Positions 18,346 through 26,803 of a stretch of 43,967 nt of DNA are shown one piece after another (the stretch's first letter is position 1; each line of letters opens with the position of its first letter). The notes under the pieces were generated by a model. The model was given only the letters and a program-made list of their open reading frames with translations, searched no databases and was not told the DNA's origin. Source of the DNA: Pirellulales bacterium (GTDB lineage Bacteria; Planctomycetota; Planctomycetia; Pirellulales; Lacipirellulaceae); contig JADLBW010000194.1 of the NCBI GenBank assembly GCA_020847515.1, forward strand, positions 1 to 43,967, written 5' to 3'. The translations under genes and the position numbers were made by a program.

Positions 18346-18390
18346 CGCTGGCGCCGCTCAACAATCAGGGCTTCTTAAAAGGCGCCAGCG
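18346..18390. terminator. Perfect 10-bp inverted repeat between convergent genes
   Basis: CGCTGGCGCC (18346-18355) and GGCGCCAGCG (18381-18390) are exact reverse complements with a 25-base loop. The repeat lies between the Rrf2 stop and the last codons of the convergent sialidase gene, so it may stop transcription from both sides. There is no U-run, so it would be a Rho-assisted or processing structure if functional. Confidence 0.4.
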
Positions 18391-19495
18391 GAGCCCGCAC
18401 GAGCTTCGTCGGCAGCAGACCGTCAGGCAGTCCGTCGCGGCCGGCGCAATAGCCGAAAAGCACGCCGTCGTCGACGAATTCAATGGCCGTGTAGCAGTAG
18501 AATCCGTCCGGGTCGCGTTCCAGGTCGATCACGTTGGTCCATGTCTGGCCGTCATCGCGAGAGACGGCCGCCGTCAGGGGAGTCCGATGATAACCGCGCG
18601 TCGAGTTGTTATTCCACACGGCTAGCAAATCTGTCGTTCCTGGAATTCGCTCAATCGACGCGGGGGCCAACGGCGATTGAAGGGTTCCCGGCTGGGGCTG
18701 GCTCCAGGTTTCTCCTTCATCGCTGGAGTAAGCGAAATACTGGGAACCTTCGCTGGTGCGGCAGTACATCAGCAGCCGACCGTCGCCAAGCGGGGCGACG
18801 CCCGGCTCCTGCAAGGCGTTGCCGACCTCGCGGCTCACGCGCGCCGCCTCCTTGCCCCGGCGCCAGTGCCCGCCGCCGTCGTCCGAGAGGTAGCAGACGG
18901 CCTCGGCGTAGCGGCCGACCGAATTATCTCGGTTATCGACATGGTGCGCCGCCGGCAGTATTAAGCGGCCTGAATCAAGCTGCAGCGCGCGATCGTTGTT
19001 GACGACGTAATAGCCCAGTTCGCTTTCGGGAATGATTTCGGCCGGCTCCGACCACGTCGCCGCCTCGTCAGCGGAATATCGTACGACCGGGCGAAGGTCC
19101 AGGCTCGAATTCTTGCGCAAATAAAATAGCGCAATTCTGCCGTCGCTCAGCCGCAGCAGCGAAACGCTCATCACGTTTTGCTTGCCTTCGTTGGCGACCA
19201 CTTGTCGGCTGTCGCTCGACCACGTGCGGCCGCCATCGGTCGACCTCCGCGACGCGAGATCGGCAGGCGCGGCGTCCTCGCCCGATTGCGTGTAATAGTG
19301 CGAGTAGATGAACAGCAGGTCCCCATTGTTCAAGAGGATGAAGTCGCCCTCGCTGTTTCGCGGGTTATCCTGGCTGGCGGTGAGCAGGGTCGTCGGGAAT
19401 GAACCGGCAGCCGCATCCTCGCCAATTGCACTTGCGCATCGCAGGACGGCCGATAACAACAGCAGCGATCGGATGATTCGTCGGATGATCCGCAT
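18365..19495 (-). CDS. Exported sialidase-like BNR-repeat protein
   Basis: From ATG 19495 the product is 376 residues. RRIIRSLLLLSAVLRCASAIG is a signal peptide (the part written here is basic, then hydrophobic), so the protein is secreted or periplasmic. A six-bladed sialidase fold is indicated by Asp-box repeats: STDGGRTWSS, SADEAATWSE, SDDGGGHWRR, SSDEGETWSQ and SRDDGQTWTN. The N-terminal NSEGDFILLNNGDLLFIYSH and later YVVNNDRALQLDSGRLILPA match planctomycete exo-alpha-sialidase-like proteins. Such enzymes remove terminal sugars from glycans, but the catalytic Arg triad/Tyr/Glu cannot be assigned by eye, so substrate specificity is open. An upstream in-frame extension to 19570 lacks signal-peptide character. 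It stands alone and convergent with Rrf2. Confidence 0.85.
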   Translation of the reverse strand: MRIIRRIIRSLLLLSAVLRCASAIGEDAAAGSFPTTLLTASQDNPRNSEGDFILLNNGDLLFIYSHYYTQSGEDAAPADLASRRSTDGGRTWSSDSRQVVANEGKQNVMSVSLLRLSDGRIALFYLRKNSSLDLRPVVRYSADEAATWSEPAEIIPESELGYYVVNNDRALQLDSGRLILPAAHHVDNRDNSVGRYAEAVCYLSDDGGGHWRRGKEAARVSREVGNALQEPGVAPLGDGRLLMYCRTSEGSQYFAYSSDEGETWSQPQPGTLQSPLAPASIERIPGTTDLLAVWNNNSTRGYHRTPLTAAVSRDDGQTWTNVIDLERDPDGFYCYTAIEFVDDGVLFGYCAGRDGLPDGLLPTKLVRAPLAPFKKP

Positions 19496-20004
19496 TCGAG
19501 CCCCAGTATGTAGCGAAGAACTGCATGCAAGCCTCGTGTCGGCGCGCCGGCGGACAATGCAGCGGCGCACTGTCGCCGGATCCAGCTTACGCTCGTTCTA
19601 TTTATTGAGCGTTGCGCCGTCAATGAGCCATGGACTCATCGAATGCAGCCCCGGCCGGAGGCCGAGGCTGCAGAGGCTCTTGAGCTGCGCAACGGTCGAT
19701 AAATTTACCGCGCCTGAGAACTCAATCTCTTGTGCAAAATACGGCACTTTTGCCGTGAACCGCTGCCTATTTAGATCGAAGCCTAAGCCTGGAGCGAGAA
19801 GGCCAGGAGCGCAGCTTGCGTGGGAGTCCGGTCCCAAGCGGCCGCGCAATTGCCGTGCGGTTTGGCACGGGCGCATAAGTTCGCCCCCGCGAGAGTCGAC
19901 TCTCAGCCGTCGAGGCGCCCAATGGCGCCATCCGGGCCGGGAGACTCATCCCACGAGGGCGAGGGGACCTGCAATCAGGTCAAATCGGATGATCCGATAG
20001 CGAG
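19496..20004. other. Intergenic region without a convincing gene; contains a hairpin
   Basis: About 500 bases between the sialidase start and the GlsB-type gene end. A minus-strand frame of 92 codons (19598-19876) lacks a ribosome site and family features. A strong hairpin with arms GCAGCCCCGGCC and GGCCGAGGCTGC (one mismatch) occupies 19645-19671, next to an imperfect palindrome at 19622-19639. These may end or process transcripts; no RNA family is recognised. The stretch around 19690-19780 is less GC-rich than its surroundings. Confidence 0.4.
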
Positions 20005-20277
20005 TTACGCAACTCGCCGGCGGCTCGACATCGCCAGCGCCGCCCACACCACGATAATCGCCCCGATGATCGACATGATCCAGCCGGCGCCGGCGAACGG
20101 CCCCGCCTCGGGGCGGAACCCAAACGCCCAGGCAATCAGTCCGCCCACCAGTGAGCCGATAATGCCCAAGATCGTGGTCGCGACGAATCCCATGCCTTGG
20201 TTCCCGGGATACAGCGCCCGAGCGATCAATCCGACGATCAAGCCAAATACAATCCAAGAAATGATGGTCCCAATCAT
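20005..20277 (-). CDS. GlsB/YeaQ/YmgE family stress-response membrane protein
   Basis: The 90-residue product has three hydrophobic segments: IISWIVFGLIVGLIARAL, then GFVATTILGIIGSLVGGLIAW and IMSIIGAIIVVWAALAM. The family signature ARALYPGNQGMGF and GxxGSLVGG is clear. It is a small inner-membrane protein of the so-called transglycosylase-associated family, linked in other bacteria to stress responses; the biochemical role is unknown. ATG 20277 has GGAGG 5 bases upstream. A longer frame to 20577 is only the shadow of the neighbouring gene. Confidence 0.93.
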   Translation of the reverse strand: MIGTIISWIVFGLIVGLIARALYPGNQGMGFVATTILGIIGSLVGGLIAWAFGFRPEAGPFAGAGWIMSIIGAIIVVWAALAMSSRRRVA

Positions 20278-20395
20278 ACCGGCCTCCGGTGATTTGAGTG
20301 CGGCGTGCGGTCCCCTGTGTAACGGCCGCCAGCCATTTGTATGCTTCCACCACTTGCTGTAGCACGCACTGTGCCAAAGCCGAGCAGCGGCGGGA

Positions 20396-22072
20396 CTACG
20401 GCGCCCGGGAGGCATGGCGCAGCGCGCGGCCCGACAGCGAGCCGGTCGGCTGGCCGTCGACCACGGCCGCGGTTCCATTGACGAAAACATGCGGAATTCC
20501 CGCAGGCGGCTCGAACGGGTGGTCGAAGTCCGCCCGATCGATAATCTCGTCCGCCTTGAAGACCACCACGTCGGCAAAATAGCCGGCCCGCAGTAGACCG
20601 CGCTCTGGCAACCCCAGTATCTCCGCAGGCAGACCGGTCGCGCTGCGAACAGCCTGCTCTAGCGACAACACCTTCTCTCGCACCGCGTACAGGCCGAGCT
20701 TCCGCGGGAAGGTTCCGAACGACCGGGGATGCACCATTTCGCCGCTAGGCAGTTTCACTGAACCGTCCGACGCCGTCGCTACCCAGGGCTGCTGCATGAC
20801 AAACCGCACGTCCTCCTCCGCCATGCCGAAATTGATGGCCGACGGACTGTCGTGGCGAATTATCTCGAGCGCCAAATCGAATTCCGAGCGCTGCTCCTCC
20901 GCGGCGAGCTCCTGCAGCGTTCGTCCCGCGTATTTCGGATTAGGCTCGTAGGACACAATGCGGATAAGCGGCCGCTCGGCCAGCGCCTGTTCGACCGCGC
21001 CCCGCAGGCGTTCGACGGTCGCTGGATCATTCAATCGCTTTACGGTCTCGTCCCGGCCCCCCTCGCGAACCCAATCGGGCAACAGCATCGCCTCTAACGA
21101 CGTGGAGCTAGCGGTGTACGGGTACTGGTCGGCCGTCACCACATGGCCAGTAGCGCGAGCGTCTTCGATGAGCTTCACCGCGGCGTGCACGGTTCCCCAA
21201 TAGGGCTTCCCGGAGGCCTTCAAGTGTGAAATGTGTACGGGGGTCCCGCCCCGCCGCCCAATTTCGATGGCTTCCGCCACCGCGTCCAACAGGCCGCTTT
21301 CTTCGCTGCGAATGTGACTGGCGTAGATGCCGCTGTGCCGTGCGACGACCTCGGCGAGCGACGCCAGTTCGTCAGTCTTCGCATAGGCCCCAGGGATGTA
21401 AATCAACCCGGTCGCCATCCCCCACGCGCCAGCGCGCATACCTGCGTCGATGAGTTCTCGCAGCTTAACGAGCTCTTCCGGCGAGGGAGTCGCCGCCCGG
21501 CGGCCAAGCACCAGCGCTCGCGTCGCGCCATGCGGAATCAGATGAGCCACATTCGTGCCGGCTCCCTGCAGCTCGATCGCGCCGAGGTACTTCGCCACGT
21601 CGGCGGCGCCGCCGCCACAGTTGCCGGTTACCAGCGTGGTGCAGCCTTGGCGAAGATAGTTTTCTGCTGTGCGGGTCTTTTCGGCGAGGATCGACTCGTC
21701 GCTATGATTGTGTAAGTCGATGAACCCCGGCGCGATCACCAGCCCCGTGCAGTCAACGGTCTTGCCGATGCGGCCGGCCATGAACTGTCCCACCGCCGCA
21801 ATTCGGTCGCCGCGGATCGCCACGTCGCCAGCCACAGCCGGCGAACCGCTGCCATCGAGCAGTTGTCCGTTGCGAAGCAGCACGTCGGCGTCGATCGGCG
21901 CAGACGTTTCCTCAGCTCTAATCGATGCCAAGGACGCCGCGCATGCCACAACCATGCACCCCAAACCCGGCGCCAGCAGCAGCCGCAGGCGGGCGGGCGC
22001 GGCCCGAAGCGGCCTGAGGAGGGCTTGCTGCCTAAGGTGCGGGCGATTCGCCCCTGTTGACATGCCGATCAT
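20396..22072 (-). CDS. N-acyl-D-amino-acid deacylase (D-aminoacylase) family amidohydrolase, exported
   Basis: From ATG 22072 the product is 558 residues; ATG 22063 is nearly as good. A basic N-region and hydrophobic stretch (LRLLLAPGLGCMVVACAASL) suggest export. The catalytic part starts IDADVLLRNGQLLDGSG and has metal ligands HNH in PGFIDLHNHSDE, the cysteine in TTLVTGNCGGG (the bridging Cys position of D-aminoacylases), histidines in YASHIRSEE and VHISHLKASG, and the active-site aspartate in VATASDGS. It should hydrolyse N-acyl-D-amino acids or D-amino-acid-containing peptides, such as peptidoglycan fragments, using zinc. It is divergent from trpB with about 175 bases between start codons. 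A further in-frame extension to 22375 overlaps trpB and is rejected. Confidence 0.9.
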   Translation of the reverse strand: MIGMSTGANRPHLRQQALLRPLRAAPARLRLLLAPGLGCMVVACAASLASIRAEETSAPIDADVLLRNGQLLDGSGSPAVAGDVAIRGDRIAAVGQFMAGRIGKTVDCTGLVIAPGFIDLHNHSDESILAEKTRTAENYLRQGCTTLVTGNCGGGAADVAKYLGAIELQGAGTNVAHLIPHGATRALVLGRRAATPSPEELVKLRELIDAGMRAGAWGMATGLIYIPGAYAKTDELASLAEVVARHSGIYASHIRSEESGLLDAVAEAIEIGRRGGTPVHISHLKASGKPYWGTVHAAVKLIEDARATGHVVTADQYPYTASSTSLEAMLLPDWVREGGRDETVKRLNDPATVERLRGAVEQALAERPLIRIVSYEPNPKYAGRTLQELAAEEQRSEFDLALEIIRHDSPSAINFGMAEEDVRFVMQQPWVATASDGSVKLPSGEMVHPRSFGTFPRKLGLYAVREKVLSLEQAVRSATGLPAEILGLPERGLLRAGYFADVVVFKADEIIDRADFDHPFEPPAGIPHVFVNGTAAVVDGQPTGSLSGRALRHASRAP

Positions 22073-22246
22073 GACGAGTCGTCCCGTTATGCTTTGCGCC
22101 GCAGACGCTATGTTCCGACGGGGCTCCATTGCGCGCCGCTGCCGCGCCAGTCTCCGATCGGCCCCGAATAGACCCGGTTCGGGCCTCTTTTTGCCTTGAT
22201 GGAACCGAAGCGGCCATCGACAATCGAACCAGGAGGAGCCAAATAC

Positions 22247-23485
22247 GTGAGCACCAATATAGCACCAGCCGGCGCGCCGATCGGCAGCGCAGCCGCGGGG
22301 CCCGACGCCCGCGGTCGGTTCGGCCAGTTCGGCGGGCGGTACGTGCCCGAAACCCTGGTTTACGCGCTCGATCAACTACAGGCCGAATACGCCAAGGCGT
22401 GCGCCGACCCGGCGTTTCAGGCGGAGTTAGACGAGCTGCTGGAGCACTTCGTCGGCCGCCCCTCGCCCCTTTACCACGCCCGGCGGCTCAGCGCACAGAT
22501 TGGCGGCGCCCAAATCTGGCTGAAGCGCGAAGACCTCAACCACACGGGCGCGCATAAGATCAACAACACCCTCGGCCAGGCCCTGCTCACCCTGCGCATG
22601 GGCAAGAAGCGGGTCATCGCTGAAACGGGCGCCGGCCCGCACGGCGTCGCGACGGCTACGGCGTGCGCTCATTTCGGCCTGCCATGCGTCGTGTACATGG
22701 GCGAAGAGGACATCCGCCGGCAGGCGCCGAATGTCTTTTCCATGAGGCTCCTGGGCGCCGAGGTTCGCCCCGTCGCCAGCGGCAGCCGCACCCTTCGCGA
22801 TGCCATTAACGAGGCGATGCGCGACTGGATGGCCAGCGTCGGCGACACCCACTATATCCTCGGGTCGGTGGTCGGACCCCACCCGTTTCCGCGGATCGTG
22901 CGGGACTTTCAGTCGGTCATCGGCCGCGAGACGATCGAGCAATGCCGCTCGCGCCTCGGTCGGCTGCCCAATTTGGCCGTCGCGTGCGTCGGCGGCGGCA
23001 GCAACGCGGCCGGCATGTTCTACCCGCTGGTCGAACACGCCGAGGTCGAACTCGTCGGCGTCGAGGCCGGCGGCCGCAGCCCGCAGCCCGGCGATCATGC
23101 CGCCTCGCTTACCTACGGCAGTCCAGGCGTGCTCCACGGCAGCTTTAGCTACGTCATGCAGGACGAAGACGGCCAGACCAGCCCGGTCCACTCGATGTCG
23201 GCCGGCCTCGATTACCCCGGCGTCGGCCCCGAGCACAGCTATTGGAAGGACGCCGGCCGCGTGCACTACACAAGTTGCCGCGACGACGAAGCGATGGCGG
23301 CGTTCGACGCACTCGCGGCCAGCGAAGGCATCATGCCGGCCCTCGAGAGCTCGCATGCCGTCGCCAAGGCGATGGAGCTGGCCAGGGGCCGCTCCCAGGA
23401 CGATGTCATCGTCGTCTGCCTCAGCGGACGCGGAGACAAGGATGCCAGCGAGATCGCGCGGCTGAAGGGCGTTAAGTTCGGTTGA
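22247..23485 (+). CDS. trpB: Tryptophan synthase beta subunit
   Basis: The enzyme joins indole and L-serine to make L-tryptophan, as the partner of TrpA. GTG 22247 is chosen because AGGAGGAG lies at 22231-22238, correctly spaced; an ATG further upstream at 22199 would include the ribosome site in the protein. The 412-residue product has [14 protein letters not shown], the PLP lysine in [14 protein letters not shown] (K104), the phosphate-binding [18 protein letters not shown] and the C-terminal [14 protein letters not shown] and [11 protein letters not shown]. All are standard for the TrpB1 class. The next genes are a toxin-antitoxin pair, then trpA, instead of the usual direct trpB-trpA junction. 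Confidence 0.97.
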   Translation: MSTNIAPAGAPIGSAAAGPDARGRFGQFGGRYVPETLVYALDQLQAEYAKACADPAFQAELDELLEHFVGRPSPLYHARRLSAQIGGAQIWLKREDLNHTGAHKINNTLGQALLTLRMGKKRVIAETGAGPHGVATATACAHFGLPCVVYMGEEDIRRQAPNVFSMRLLGAEVRPVASGSRTLRDAINEAMRDWMASVGDTHYILGSVVGPHPFPRIVRDFQSVIGRETIEQCRSRLGRLPNLAVACVGGGSNAAGMFYPLVEHAEVELVGVEAGGRSPQPGDHAASLTYGSPGVLHGSFSYVMQDEDGQTSPVHSMSAGLDYPGVGPEHSYWKDAGRVHYTSCRDDEAMAAFDALAASEGIMPALESSHAVAKAMELARGRSQDDVIVVCLSGRGDKDASEIARLKGVKFG

Positions 23486-23537
23486 CGTTTTACGATAACT
23501 TTCATGAGAGCATGGGCCCTGCCCTTCCGGTGACGCC

Positions 23538-23765
23538 ATGACCGAGATCATTGTACCCGTTCCCGACGATTTAAAGCTTCGCGCCGAGGCGGCCGCCCGT
23601 CATAGCTGGATTTCTCTGGCAGAGTTCGTATGCCAGTGCATCGCGATGACGGTAGACGAACGCCTAAAGGATCCGATGTTTGCTGGACTGTCGGTATTCT
23701 ACGGCGATGCGCCTTCTGATCTTTCCGTGCGCACTGATGCTTATTTGTATGGCGAGGATTCGTGA
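23538..23765 (+). CDS. VapB-like antitoxin (ribbon-helix-helix type)
   Basis: The 75-residue protein begins with a short strand and helix typical of ribbon-helix-helix proteins: MTEIIVPVPDDLKLRAEAAA, then WISLAEFVCQCIAMTVDERL. The C-terminal half is acidic and probably wraps the toxin (FYGDAPSDLSVRTDAY). The stop overlaps the start of the PIN-domain gene (GTGA), as in type II toxin-antitoxin operons. It would neutralise the toxin and bind its own promoter. It lies 52 bases after trpB; an imperfect palindrome CTTTCATGAGAG at 23499-23510 in that gap could be its operator. No clear Shine-Dalgarno sequence is visible. Confidence 0.75.
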   Translation: MTEIIVPVPDDLKLRAEAAARHSWISLAEFVCQCIAMTVDERLKDPMFAGLSVFYGDAPSDLSVRTDAYLYGEDS

Positions 23766-24151
23766 TCTTCATAGACGCCGGAGCAATCATTGCGAGGCTC
23801 ATTGCCCGAGATCAGAACCACAATGCGGCGATTGAGTTTCGGCATGAGCTTTCAGCGTCGGCCGTTTCATGTTGTACAAGCAACCTGGTCATGGGCGAAG
23901 CTTTAACGCTTATTGCCAGGAGGACGAGTCCGGCTGAGCAAGCATTTGAACTGTATAGCTCCAAAGTCCTTCGCATAATCAGATCAACAGAAGCGGACGA
24001 GATTAGCGCGATAAGTCTATTAACCAAGTATGCAGACCAGCAGGTCGGTTTTGTCGACTGTGTTTCTTTTGCGTTGATGCGAAGGTTGCGGATTTTCCAG
24101 GCATTTACCTTTGATCGCCACTTTGCCACGGCAGGATTCGTAAAGCCGTAG
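23762..24151 (+). CDS. vapC: PIN-domain toxin (VapC-like ribonuclease)
   Basis: The 129-residue protein shows the PIN pattern of four acidic metal ligands: D5 (MIFIDAGAII), E46 (NLVMGEALTL), D99 (VGFVDCVSFALM) and D118 (FTFDRHF). Length is normal for VapC. Such proteins cleave tRNA or other RNA with magnesium and are held inactive by the co-encoded antitoxin. GTG 23762 overlaps the antitoxin stop by 4 bases. Base composition is clearly less GC-rich than in trpB and trpA, which suggests later acquisition. The stop is 9 bases before the trpA start, so trpA may depend on translation of this gene. Confidence 0.88.
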   Translation: MIFIDAGAIIARLIARDQNHNAAIEFRHELSASAVSCCTSNLVMGEALTLIARRTSPAEQAFELYSSKVLRIIRSTEADEISAISLLTKYADQQVGFVDCVSFALMRRLRIFQAFTFDRHFATAGFVKP

Positions 24152-24160
24152 ATTGAAGAC

Positions 24161-24973
24161 ATGTCAGCGATTGAGAATCTGTTCGCTAAATTGCGCTCCG
24201 CGAACCGCAAGGCCCTGATGCCCTTCATCACCGCCGGCGATCCCGACGTCGCCTTCACCGGCGAGGTGCTCCTCGAACTGGTTCGCCGCGGCGCGAGCAT
24301 GTGCGAGGTCGGCATCCCCTATAGCGATCCGATCGCCGACGGGCCCGTTATCCAGGCCTCTTACACTCGGTCGCTCGACAAGGGGGTGAAGCTCCGCGAC
24401 ATCCTCACCATGCTGCGCGAAACGACGCCAAAGCTCGGCGCCCCCGCCGTGACAATGGTCAGCTACGCCATTGTTTATCGCCACGGCGTCGAGAAGTATT
24501 GCGACGCGGCCCGCGCGGCGGGCGTCGCCGGGCTCATCGTGCCGGACTTGCCTGTGGATGAATCTCGGCAATTGCTCGACATCTGCAATAGCCGCGACTT
24601 GAGCCTCATACAACTCGTCACCCCGCTTACCCCGCGGGATCGGGCGCTGCGAATCTGCGAGACGTCGACGGGTTTCGTCTACTACGTTTCAGTCGCTGGC
24701 ATCACCGGCGAGCGAACGCAGTTGCCGCCCGAACTAGCCGAGAGCGTCGCCTGGCTGCGCCAGCAGACGAACTTGCCCATCTGCATTGGCTTCGGCGTCA
24801 GCACGCCCGAGCACGTCAAGCTCCTCGCGCCGGCGGCCGACGGGCTTATCGTCGGTTCGGCCCTTGTCCGACGCATCGCCGCGGCGGCGCAACGGCCGCG
24901 GGCCGAGGTTATCAAGGAGGCGGGCGACTATATTGCGTCCCTGGTCGCCGCGTTGCCAGGCTCGCCGCGGTAA
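24161..24973 (+). CDS. trpA: Tryptophan synthase alpha subunit
   Basis: The enzyme splits indole-3-glycerol phosphate into indole and glyceraldehyde 3-phosphate, passing indole to TrpB. The 270-residue TIM barrel shows the catalytic glutamate E49 (MCEVGIPYSDP) and aspartate D60 (DPIADGPVIQ), at the same numbers as in enterobacterial TrpA. It also has PFITAGDPD, VPDLPVDE, YYVSVAGITGER and the phosphate-binding IGFGVSTPEH / GLIVGSALV. Start ATG 24161 gives the normal N-terminus. The VapC-like gene ends 9 bases upstream, so the ribosome site of trpA lies at the end of that gene. The stop at 24973 ends the trp cluster; no other trp gene is here. Confidence 0.97.
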   Translation: MSAIENLFAKLRSANRKALMPFITAGDPDVAFTGEVLLELVRRGASMCEVGIPYSDPIADGPVIQASYTRSLDKGVKLRDILTMLRETTPKLGAPAVTMVSYAIVYRHGVEKYCDAARAAGVAGLIVPDLPVDESRQLLDICNSRDLSLIQLVTPLTPRDRALRICETSTGFVYYVSVAGITGERTQLPPELAESVAWLRQQTNLPICIGFGVSTPEHVKLLAPAADGLIVGSALVRRIAAAAQRPRAEVIKEAGDYIASLVAALPGSPR

Positions 24974-25188
24974 GCGAGCTAGACTTCAGCAGAATGGATT
25001 TGACTGCCTTGCGCGATCGTAACTAAAATTGAGTGGGTTGGACGGCACGCTTCTTGCTCTTCCGGCCCGCACAAACCGGCCCGCCTTCCGGTGGTTGGGT
25101 CGACGCGGAACCACGCTCTGCCACCGGCGACGTCCCTCTTTGCGGCGTCTGGGCTGCCGTACTTTTCCAAGCTTCCTGGAGAGCGCCC

Positions 25189-25725
25189 ATGACCGCCGAC
25201 GTGTCCGGACGCGAAGAGTTGTTGCGCCGCTTCTTTGCCGGGGTCACCCAGTACGCCTTCGCCGTCCGCATGGGCGTGGCGGACCCTCCCCTGGTCGATT
25301 ACCTCGCGGAAATGCTCGTGCGGTTTGCCAAGAGCGACGCGATGTACGCCATGCGCAACCCTCGCGGCGAGCGACTGATGCAGGTGACCGACATGCTGGC
25401 CGAAGCCCAGGCCCGCCAAGGCGCCGCCCGGCGGCGATTGCACTGCCACATTGGCGACTTTACGTTGTTCTGGACGGGCGTCTATCCGGAAATCGCCGAC
25501 CGCATGCGGCAAGGCCACAAGGATAGCCTGTTGGATTACCGGCGCCAGGGCAAGCGAAATTACTACATTGCCAGTACGCTGCCGGCCGACGAGGAAGCGT
25601 CGCCGCCGGACGATGTACTGAAGCGGCTGAGCGACAACTTCGAGCTGTGCGTATACGGACTCACGGAAGTACGTCGGCAGTGGGAGCAGCGTGAAGGCGA
25701 GTCCGGTGCGCCGCTGCTCCTCTGA
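25189..25725 (+). CDS. Conserved protein of unknown function (178 aa)
   Basis: ATG 25189 has GGAG at 25178-25181. The frame is open back to 25033, but that part is low in quality. The product is soluble, mostly helical and lacks a signal peptide: SGREELLRRFFAGVTQYAFAV, then DPPLVDYLAEMLVRFAKSD, HCHIGDFTLFWTGVYPEIAD and NFELCVYGLTEVRRQWEQ. The CHIGDFTLFW segment and the histidines look conserved enough for metal or haem binding, but I cannot place the family. It stands alone after trpA on the same strand, 215 bases away, so it could be a late member of that operon. Function not assigned. Confidence 0.65.
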   Translation: MTADVSGREELLRRFFAGVTQYAFAVRMGVADPPLVDYLAEMLVRFAKSDAMYAMRNPRGERLMQVTDMLAEAQARQGAARRRLHCHIGDFTLFWTGVYPEIADRMRQGHKDSLLDYRRQGKRNYYIASTLPADEEASPPDDVLKRLSDNFELCVYGLTEVRRQWEQREGESGAPLLL

Positions 25726-25774
25726 GGGAGAACGGCAAAGCCCGCCAGGACGTTTTGCACCTCGCGCCGCCGGT

Positions 25775-26569
25775 CTAGGCCTCGTCGACCATCTTCCGCC
25801 AGGTGTGCGCCATCAGCGCCGCGCCGTCCGCCGATGGGTGTACGCCGTCCTTCGCCCAGCGCTCGGGCGGCGCGAGTTGCGAGGCGGCGTCGAACATGGC
25901 CTGCAGCGGTACAAACACGGCGCCCGCTTCGTCCGCCAATTTCCGCGCCGCGGCGCGGTACGCGTCGAATTGCGGAAACCAGCTATCGTCCACGGCGCCG
26001 CAGCGCAGCACGAACGGTTCGCAAATCACCAGCTTGACCGCTGGCAGCGCCTGGCGGGTCTGCGCCAGCAGCTTTCGATAGTCGCTGTCGTACTTCTCCA
26101 CGCTGCCGTCGTACGCGCCGCCCAGCGTATGCCATAGGTCGTTCACGCCGATGAGTATGCTCAGCACGTCGGGCTTCAAGTCGAGACAATCTGGCTGCCA
26201 TCGTTCGGCAAGTTGATACACCTTGTTGCCGCTGATGCCGCGATTATAGATCTTTAGGCCGTCGTCCGGTCGATCGACCAGCAATTGCGAAGCCGCGAGC
26301 CAGGCGTAGCCGTTGCCGAGCGCCGGCTGCGAATTGGCTTCGCCGGCCGATTCGCGATTTCGCCCCGCGTCGGTAATCGAGTCGCCCTGGAACAAGATCG
26401 TGGCGCCCGGCTTGATGAATGACTGTGCGTGTCCGTCGTTGTTTCCCTTCTCGGCGGCGCTGGTTCGACTCGCGGCGACAACGCCCAGGCCCACGCCGGC
26501 CAGGCTGGCGGCAGTCGAAAAAAAGCCACGGCGGTTGCTGCCTGCGGAGCGATTTACATAGCGCGTCAT
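25775..26569 (-). CDS. SGNH/GDSL-family hydrolase with Tat signal
   Basis: The 264-residue product starts with a twin-arginine-like signal (SNRRGFFSTAASLAGVGLG). The hydrolase blocks are clear: block I FQGDSITDAG with the nucleophilic serine, block II glycine in NRGISGNKVY, block III asparagine in IGVNDLWH and block V DGVHPSADG with catalytic Asp/His. Such enzymes remove acyl or acetyl groups from lipids or carbohydrates; the planctomycete versions often lie near polysaccharide-degrading genes. ATG 26569 has GGAG about 7 bases upstream. The nearest neighbour, a lysozyme on the same strand, would fit a shared role on cell-wall or external glycans, but that is inference. Confidence 0.9.
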   Translation of the reverse strand: MTRYVNRSAGSNRRGFFSTAASLAGVGLGVVAASRTSAAEKGNNDGHAQSFIKPGATILFQGDSITDAGRNRESAGEANSQPALGNGYAWLAASQLLVDRPDDGLKIYNRGISGNKVYQLAERWQPDCLDLKPDVLSILIGVNDLWHTLGGAYDGSVEKYDSDYRKLLAQTRQALPAVKLVICEPFVLRCGAVDDSWFPQFDAYRAAARKLADEAGAVFVPLQAMFDAASQLAPPERWAKDGVHPSADGAALMAHTWRKMVDEA

Positions 26570-26803
26570 AGGGTGTCTCCCAATGCGTTACGGGGCTTAA
26601 TGGATTCCTGCGCCGCTAATCAACCCGTTGTAAAATTGACTATTGGCTATTGGGTATCGGCTATCGGCTATCGGCCAGAATTAGGCCTTTTCCCTCTGGC
26701 CGTCGGCCGCTAGCCGCTAGCCGACAGCCCGGCAGGGTTCATTAGCCGCCCAGTTCTCAATAGGCCCAAGGCCTTTTACGACGGCGCCCGCGCGCCGCCG
26801 CAC
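26570..26803. repeat. Short tandem repeats in an intergenic region
   Basis: Around 26637-26680 the sequence repeats units such as CTATTGG and TATCGGC (three TATCGGC copies in a row). Around 26698-26728 a mirrored GCCGCTAGCC-type repeat follows. The rest shows no gene or RNA. Such low-complexity stretches can arise by slippage; a role is not evident. Confidence 0.5.

Noticed and set aside
19598-19876. Possible 92-codon gene in the sialidase/GlsB gap
   Set aside because: No ribosome-binding site, no recognisable family, and it spans a strong hairpin.
22427-23551. Minus-strand open frame of about 370 codons
   Set aside because: Antisense of trpB; no recognisable motifs.
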